9,987 nt of DNA from GCA-003244245 sp036521655. GTDB lineage: Bacteria; Actinomycetota; Actinomycetes; Mycobacteriales; Pseudonocardiaceae. Made by a program: the position numbers and the translations under genes. The notes under the pieces are model-generated. The model ran no database searches and was not told the origin of the DNA. It worked only from the letters and a program-made list of their open reading frames with translations. The stretch spans positions 1-9,987 of the forward strand of contig DATDHI010000046.1 of assembly GCA_036521655.1 (NCBI GenBank). The letters are read 5' to 3'. Positions 6,641-9,987 of the stretch are shown here, in pieces (positions within the stretch are counted from its first letter, which is position 1; every line of letters starts with the position of its first letter).

Positions 6641-7731
6641 AACGCACCTCCGAGCACATCGCAGACCCGAGCAATCTGGTGGTCACTCAAGGTCGGGGAC
6701 AGCGGCACAGAGAGTATCCGGCCAGCCGCTCGTTCCACGATCGGCAGCGACTCATGGAATTCGGCCAAGGCCGGCTGCTGGTGGCACGGGATCGGATAGT
6801 GCACACCCCACCCGATACCCGCTGCGGTGAGCGCCTCGCCGACCTGACGGCGGTCGTCGACCTGGATAACCGCCAAGTGGTAGACGGGCTCAGCACCCGG
6901 CTGTTCGGCCACCGGCGTGGCGCCCGGCGGCAGCATCTCCCGGTAGGCGGCCATCGCTGCCCTGCGCCGGGCGTTGCCGGCGTCCAGCCGCGGCAGCTTG
7001 GCTGACAGGAACGCCGCCTGCAGCGTGTCGAGCCGGCTGTTGCGCCCCGCGAGGTCGTGCAGGTGGCGATCGGCCGCGGACCGCCCGTGGTTGGCGATGC
7101 TGCGAATCCGCTGCGCCAGGGCAAGATCGTTGGTGACCACTGCGCCGCCGTCGCCCAGGGCGCCGAGGTTCTTGCCGGGATAGAAGCTGAACCCGGCGGC
7201 GACGCCCACGCTGCCGGCCTTGCTCCCCCGGTGCTGGGCGCCGTGCGCTTGCGCGGCGTCCTCGATGAGGGCCAGCCCGTGACGGGCGGCGATCGCCGTG
7301 ATCGGCCCGGGATCCACCATCTGGCCGTACAGGTGCACGGGGATGACCGCGGCCGTCGAGCTGTTGACCGCGGCGTCCACGGCGTCCGGGTCGATCAGCA
7401 GGGTGTCGGGGCACGCGTCCACGAACCGGGGCCGGGCTCCGGCCGCGCATACCGCCTCGGCCGTCGCAATGAAGGTGTTCGCCGGGACGATGACCTCATC
7501 GCCGGGGCCGATCCCTAGGCCGATGAGGATGAGTTCCAGAGCGTCGGTCCCGTTGGCCACCCCGACGCAGGCCTGCACCCCGCTGTAGGTCGCGAACTCC
7601 TGTTCGAAGCGCTCGACCTCAGGGCCGCCGATGTAGCCGCCGTGGTCCAGCACGGTCTTCCAGGCGAGGTCGAACTCCTCATGCAACCCGTTGTTGATGC
7701 CCGCCAGGTCTAAGAAGGGAACGCTGGTCAT
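6637..7731 (-). CDS. DegT/DnrJ/EryC1/StrS-family sugar-nucleotide aminotransferase (PLP-dependent)
   Basis: The 364-residue protein has the usual family length and all main landmarks: the PLP-phosphate-binding segment VANGTDAL (57-64), PANTFIATAEA (82-92), the cofactor-contacting IEDAAQAHG (155-163) and the Schiff-base lysine K186 in SFYPGKNLGALGDGGAV (181-197). It would transfer an amino group, normally from L-glutamate, to a keto-sugar nucleotide in the cytoplasm. The gene directly follows an NAD-type Gfo/Idh/MocA dehydrogenase, with ATGA overlap at 7728-7731. That pair is familiar from C3 oxidation and transamination of UDP-GlcNAc (GnnA/GnnB type) or UDP-GlcNAcA (WlbA/WlbE, WbpB/WbpE type), so a 3-amino sugar is the best guess. 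A C4-amino product remains possible, because no 4,6-dehydratase is visible to decide it. Its own stop overlaps the Wzz-like start as GTGA. Confidence 0.93.
   Translation of the reverse strand: MTSVPFLDLAGINNGLHEEFDLAWKTVLDHGGYIGGPEVERFEQEFATYSGVQACVGVANGTDALELILIGLGIGPGDEVIVPANTFIATAEAVCAAGARPRFVDACPDTLLIDPDAVDAAVNSSTAAVIPVHLYGQMVDPGPITAIAARHGLALIEDAAQAHGAQHRGSKAGSVGVAAGFSFYPGKNLGALGDGGAVVTNDLALAQRIRSIANHGRSAADRHLHDLAGRNSRLDTLQAAFLSAKLPRLDAGNARRRAAMAAYREMLPPGATPVAEQPGAEPVYHLAVIQVDDRRQVGEALTAAGIGWGVHYPIPCHQQPALAEFHESLPIVERAAGRILSVPLSPTLSDHQIARVCDVLGGAL
6646..6651 (-). promoter_or_regulatory. Ribosome binding site for the Wzz-like gene
   Basis: GGAGGT on the - strand lies five bases before the GTG at 6640, inside the last codons of the aminotransferase gene. 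It confirms the GTGA-overlap start rather than a later in-frame methionine (residue 20). Confidence 0.6.
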
Positions 7732-8861
7732 GACGCCACGCCCCGCACCAGGTCGGTTCCGGTGGGGTCGGTGCCGCCGGCGACGAAGGCCGACCGGCCA
7801 GTGGCCGCCGCGACGTCAGTGGAGGCCAGCACCCGCACGATGTCCAGCCCGCGCTCGCCGGGAGTGTTCGGCTTGGCGCCGGTACGGATGCACTCGATGA
7901 AGTGGCTGTCCTGGACCAGGAGTGGTTCATTGAACTGCACAAATGGTGAGACGATGTCTCCAGTCCGGTAGGAGACCGGCATAGCGTGTGACTCGCCGTC
8001 CGGATCTGCTGGGTCAACGCCGATGTCGTAAACCCGAATGCGCTCGTTGTCTGACATGTCGTCGTAGACGGCCATCTTCCGTTCACCGACAACGGTGACG
8101 CGCCGGACCTTGCACGGGTCCAACCAGCTGACGTGCACGAATGCGTGGGTGGCCGCTTTCTCGAAGTCCAGCCGCAGGTAGGCGACGTCAGCGTGGCGGT
8201 CTCCGACGTGCCGTTTGGCCCAGACAGAGGTGGTTCTCGGAACCTCGTCGAGCAGATACGAAGCGATCGAGATGTCGTGCGGGGCGAGGTCCCAGATGAC
8301 GTTGCAGTCGCGCTGGTACTTGCCCAGGGACAGCCGCGCGGCGTCGATGTAGAGGACCTTGCCGAGTTCCCCGGACTCGATGAGCTCCTTCAGCTTCCAG
8401 ACGGCGGCGTTGTACTCGAAGGTGTGGCCCGCCATCAGGTGCACCCCGTTGGCAGCCGCCGAGTCGACCATCTCCTGAGCCTCCTCGACCGTCGTGGCCA
8501 GGGGCTTCTCCACGAGCACGTGCCGTCCGTGGCGCAGCGCCTGCAGTGCGACGTCGGCATGCGCCGAGGGCGGGGTCGCGACGACCACTGCGTCCACCCG
8601 CTCCAGCACATCCTCGAGGCGGTGTGCAGATTCCGATGAGGGGTAGCTTCGCCTCGCCTCCGCGATGCGGTCGGGATCGGAGTCGACGATGGTCACGTGC
8701 ACGCCCGGCAGGCTGCTGAGCACTCGCATGTGCTTTGAACCCCAGTAGCCATAGCCCACCACTGCCACACGGACGTCGGGATTGAACGTCGTAACCCCTC
8801 CCGATTGCGAGCCGCGGGCAATCGCTGCTGCTGGCTGGCCGATACCTGGTACGAACTGCAT
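7728..8861 (-). CDS. Gfo/Idh/MocA-family NAD-dependent sugar-nucleotide dehydrogenase
   Basis: The 377-residue protein has an N-terminal Rossmann fold with VAVVGYGYWGSKH (32-44; G36, G38, G41) and an acidic residue (D60) at the end of the second strand, which favours NAD over NADP. The family signature EKPLATT has the catalytic-type Lys at K119, and WDLAPHD (190-196) carries the conserved His H195 and Asp D191. The C-terminal alpha/beta domain completes the fold. It would oxidise a sugar-nucleotide hydroxyl, probably at C3, feeding the overlapping aminotransferase gene. The RDCNVIWDLAPHD stretch is typical of members annotated as UDP-GlcNAc 3-dehydrogenases or sugar-nucleotide dehydrogenases. 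The ATG at 8861 is the only usable start before the fold. It adds a 22-29-residue Gln/Ala/Gly-rich leader without an evident signal peptide and has a weak GGGGG nine bases upstream. This is the first gene of the - strand operon. Confidence 0.92.
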   Translation of the reverse strand: MQFVPGIGQPAAAIARGSQSGGVTTFNPDVRVAVVGYGYWGSKHMRVLSSLPGVHVTIVDSDPDRIAEARRSYPSSESAHRLEDVLERVDAVVVATPPSAHADVALQALRHGRHVLVEKPLATTVEEAQEMVDSAAANGVHLMAGHTFEYNAAVWKLKELIESGELGKVLYIDAARLSLGKYQRDCNVIWDLAPHDISIASYLLDEVPRTTSVWAKRHVGDRHADVAYLRLDFEKAATHAFVHVSWLDPCKVRRVTVVGERKMAVYDDMSDNERIRVYDIGVDPADPDGESHAMPVSYRTGDIVSPFVQFNEPLLVQDSHFIECIRTGAKPNTPGERGLDIVRVLASTDVAAATGRSAFVAGGTDPTGTDLVRGVAS

Positions 8862-8927
8862 CGAGACGGGCCCCCTGCCGTAACTCGAGATCTCTGCTGG
8901 CGACGGAATGTTCGGATGCGCGCACGG

Positions 8928-8956
8928 AAAGTAGGCTCGGGTCTCGTCCGAGCCAA
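8928..8956 (-). promoter_or_regulatory. Candidate sigma-70-type promoter of the EPS operon
   Basis: On the - strand TTGGCT (8951-8956) is separated by exactly 17 bases from TACTTT (8928-8933). It matches the housekeeping consensus at four of six -35 positions and at the most conserved -10 positions (TA....T). Transcription would begin near 8921 and leave a leader of about 60 bases before the ATG at 8861. It is the best-spaced pair I found by eye in this region, but chance matches are common; a TAGATAT element at 9014-9020 is an alternative -10 without a good -35. Confidence 0.3.
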
Positions 8957-8981
8957 TCCCCCGTCCCCAGGCTCCCCCCTA

Positions 8982-9010
8982 GTGTGCAGGGGAAGAGCCC
9001 CTCTCCACAC
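8982..9010. repeat. Interrupted inverted repeat upstream of the EPS operon
   Basis: GTGTG (8982-8986) and AGGGG (8988-8992) pair with CCCCT (8998-9002) and CACAC (9006-9010) around an AAGAG loop. The two five-base-pair stem sections are separated by one unpaired base on one side and three on the other. It lies just upstream of the candidate promoter, so it could be an operator or a structured element in a longer leader. No T-run follows on either strand, so it is not a standard intrinsic terminator. Confidence 0.5.
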
Positions 9011-9243
9011 TTGATATCTACCAGGCGCCACCAATCGTTACCCGCATAGGCCAAAGCGGCCGACTGTCACCCTAACGGCGCAACCAGCTTACCGACAGTG
9101 TTGAATGCGGATAGTCACCGAGCGATTACGGAAGGGTGATCGCACGTAACGTCACCAGGGCTAACGGTCTGCGCCGATTTGCCTGGCGGGCCGGGTGGCC
9201 GGCCTACGATGAACTCCACCAGGTGCAGCCAGCCAGCGCGTCG

Positions 9244-9264
9244 ACCTGGCCAGGTGGCGCCACC
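9244..9264. repeat. Two overlapping perfect 12-bp palindromes
   Basis: ACCTGGCCAGGT (9244-9255) and GGTGGCGCCACC (9253-9264) are each perfect 12-base palindromes and share the three bases GGT. The half GGCGCCACC occurs again at 9024-9032, nearer the operon. Dimeric regulators bind sites of this size, so an operator is possible, but no regulator gene is visible in the window to pair with it. Confidence 0.55.
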
Positions 9265-9420
9265 CGCCGCAACGTTATCCTCTTGTTACTCAGCCTGGGA
9301 CACCGGTCTCCTCCTCGCGAGCCTGCGCGACTTGCTCGAGCATCCGCGCCAGCTCCGTAGGCACGCAGGATGTCACACTGCGTAGCCCACGACCACTCCG
9401 GGTAGGAGTCGCTGCTGGCG

Positions 9421-9480
9421 CCTCGGAGGTGGAGTTCTCCCCCCGAGGTACGTCGAATTAGGTTGGGTAAACCCAGACCT
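9421..9480. repeat. Two adjacent hairpin-forming inverted repeats
   Basis: The first (9421-9448) pairs CCTCGG with CCGAGG and continues inward through GG/CC and GGAG/CTCC with single-base bulges. The second (9460-9480) pairs AGGT-TGGG with CCCA-ACCT around a four-base loop, with a bulge of about one base. They lie 11 bases apart in the noncoding region. Neither is followed by a T-run on either strand, so they are not textbook intrinsic terminators, although the pair could serve as a structural terminator for the - strand gene ending at 9715. Confidence 0.45.
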
Positions 9481-9714
9481 GGCCGTAGGTGGCAGCCGCC
9501 AGTCGATGTCATCGATCCCCGAGTTGGATGACATAGAGTGCACAGTCGGCATCCCCTCACGATGAACCGCGGCCCCACCCGTAGTGGCGGTCTATCGTGT
9601 CCATCGGATCGACTCACCGATTGTTACAGTTTAGTTCCGCACTCACCCATGATGTCCTTATAGCGATTTCACTGGGTGATGCCGCTCTTACTCAAAGTCA
9701 TATTTCGTTTTGAT

Positions 9715-9987
9715 TTAGGTGGCTTTGGGCTTTCTGGGGCGCTCATCCCCGTCTGAGGTCGTGGTCGGAGGCTGCGAGCTCGAAGGCGACGTCGTTGGCC
9801 TGGCCGGAGACGACGGTTTCGAAGAGGACTTAGTCGGACGCGGCGGGCTCGTCGGGGTCGTGGGCGGAGCAGGCCGGCTCGTCGGGGTCGTGGTCGGAGC
9901 AGGCCGGCTCGAAGGGGTCGTGGGCGGAGCAGGCCGGCTCGTCGGGGTCGTGGTCGGAGCAGGCCGGCTCGAAGGGGTCGTCGTGGG
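9715..9987 (-). CDS. Pro/Thr/Ser-rich repeat tail of an unknown protein (partial, 3' end only; gene enters from the right)
   Basis: On the - strand the frame is open from the window edge (9987) to a TAA at 9715-9717, giving the last 90 residues of a protein whose start lies outside. Residues 6-45 are ten-residue repeats of the type SSRPAPTTTP / TSRPAPPTTP. After the DNA repeats end, the frame stays Pro/Thr/Ser-rich (PTKSSSKPSSPARPTTSPSS) and closes with a charged tail, DGDERPRKPKAT. That persistence after the DNA diverges is the main reason to prefer this frame. A second - strand frame with almost 100% G/C third positions (FEPACSDHDPDEPACSAHDP repeats) is stopped by a TAA at 9830-9832 and a TGA soon after, so it is less likely unless the gene is broken. 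Such Pro/Thr tails are typical of linkers in secreted or wall-spanning actinobacterial proteins. The function cannot be inferred from this fragment. Confidence 0.5.
   Translation of the reverse strand, partial: PTTTPSSRPAPTTTPTSRPAPPTTPSSRPAPTTTPTSRPAPPTTPTSPPRPTKSSSKPSSPARPTTSPSSSQPPTTTSDGDERPRKPKAT
9847..9987. repeat. 30-bp tandem repeats with 60-bp higher-order periodicity (array continues past the window)
   Basis: Four complete 30-base units start at 9847, 9877, 9907 and 9937, followed by a 21-base partial unit at the edge. On the + strand every unit has the form gctcg(tc/aa)ggggtcgtgg(g/t)cggagcaggccg. Variation is confined to two spots, gtc versus gaa and gggc versus ggtc, and alternates between neighbouring units so that 60-base pairs repeat. 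A diverged copy is recognisable at about 9758-9798 (gtcgtggtcggag...gctcgaagg). The 30-bp period keeps a reading frame open, consistent with expansion of a coding repeat. Confidence 0.9.

Larger units (their letters stand above)
8862..9714. other. Long intergenic region without a convincing gene
   Basis: About 850 bp separate the first operon gene from the end of the next - strand gene. Open frames here (for example - strand 9204-9617) have no recognisable domain, a haphazard composition rich in Cys/Arg/Gly/Ser, and no good ribosome binding site. The stretch holds the candidate promoter, the inverted repeats listed separately and three GTCACC motifs (9066, 9114, 9151). From about 9618 to 9720 it becomes visibly more AT-rich than the rest of the window, with a 7-bp inverted repeat (TCACCCA 9643-9649 and TGGGTGA 9673-9679). 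It could hold regulatory sites for the EPS operon or decayed gene material. Confidence 0.6.

Noticed and set aside
5534..6799. 421-codon + strand open frame opposite the Wzz-like gene
   Set aside because: It is in codon register with the - strand Wzz-like gene, shows no protein-like pattern and spans three real genes.
9204..9617. 137-codon open frame on the - strand in the intergenic region
   Set aside because: The translation is rich in Cys, Arg, Gly and Ser with no domain-like pattern, and it crosses the inverted repeats and palindromes. There is no good ribosome site, and third-position bias is not sustained.
9618..9720. Possible insertion-sequence end because of the AT-rich switch and the 7-bp inverted repeat TCACCCA/TGGGTGA
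   Set aside because: The inverted repeat is short and local, with a 23-base loop. No transposase, second terminal repeat or target duplication is visible in the window.
9847..9987. CRISPR-like array because of the 30-bp repeat
   Set aside because: The 30-bp units abut one another with no unique spacers, no repeat dyad is evident and no cas genes are present. It is a tandem coding satellite.

Overview
The window comes from a very GC-rich genome with strong G/C bias at third codon positions, dense gene packing, 4-base start/stop overlaps and frequent GTG (once TTG) starts. This suggests a high-GC actinobacterium; I cannot name the genus. Nearly all the recognisable content is one end of an extracellular or cell-surface polysaccharide (EPS) locus.

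Left arm, + strand (2-1323): the C-terminal end of a family-28-type glycosyltransferase, overlapped by four bases by a FemAB/BioF2-like acyltransferase of the GNAT superfamily. Right arm, - strand (8861 down to about 1300 or 850): a tightly packed, probably single operon. In transcription order it holds a Gfo/Idh/MocA sugar-nucleotide dehydrogenase, a DegT/DnrJ/EryC1 sugar aminotransferase, a Wzz-like chain-length protein, a MurJ/MviN-family flippase, an O-antigen ligase/polymerase-like membrane protein, an ExoY/WcaJ-type initiating sugar transferase, and a small four-helix DUF2269-like membrane protein. The arms converge in an 18-bp tandem repeat tract, where the last operon frame has no stop and runs antisense into the acyltransferase gene.

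The genes fit a Wzx/Wzy-type pathway. The dehydrogenase and aminotransferase would make a 3-amino (or 4-amino) sugar nucleotide. The sugar transferase would load the first sugar-phosphate onto undecaprenyl phosphate, glycosyltransferases (the left-hand fragment and others outside the window) would extend it, the MurJ-like protein would flip it, and the O-antigen ligase-like and Wzz-like proteins would polymerise it and set its length. The acyltransferase may decorate it.

Right end (8862-9714): about 850 bp without a convincing gene, holding a candidate promoter for the operon and several inverted repeats. Beyond it, the last ~270 bp are the 3' end of another - strand gene, which runs off the window and encodes a Pro/Thr/Ser-rich tail made partly of near-identical 30-bp (60-bp higher-order) tandem repeats.

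I see no CRISPR array, complete mobile element, tRNA or rRNA, and no obviously new system. The oddest points are the stopless convergent tail and the two in-frame DNA repeat tracts.
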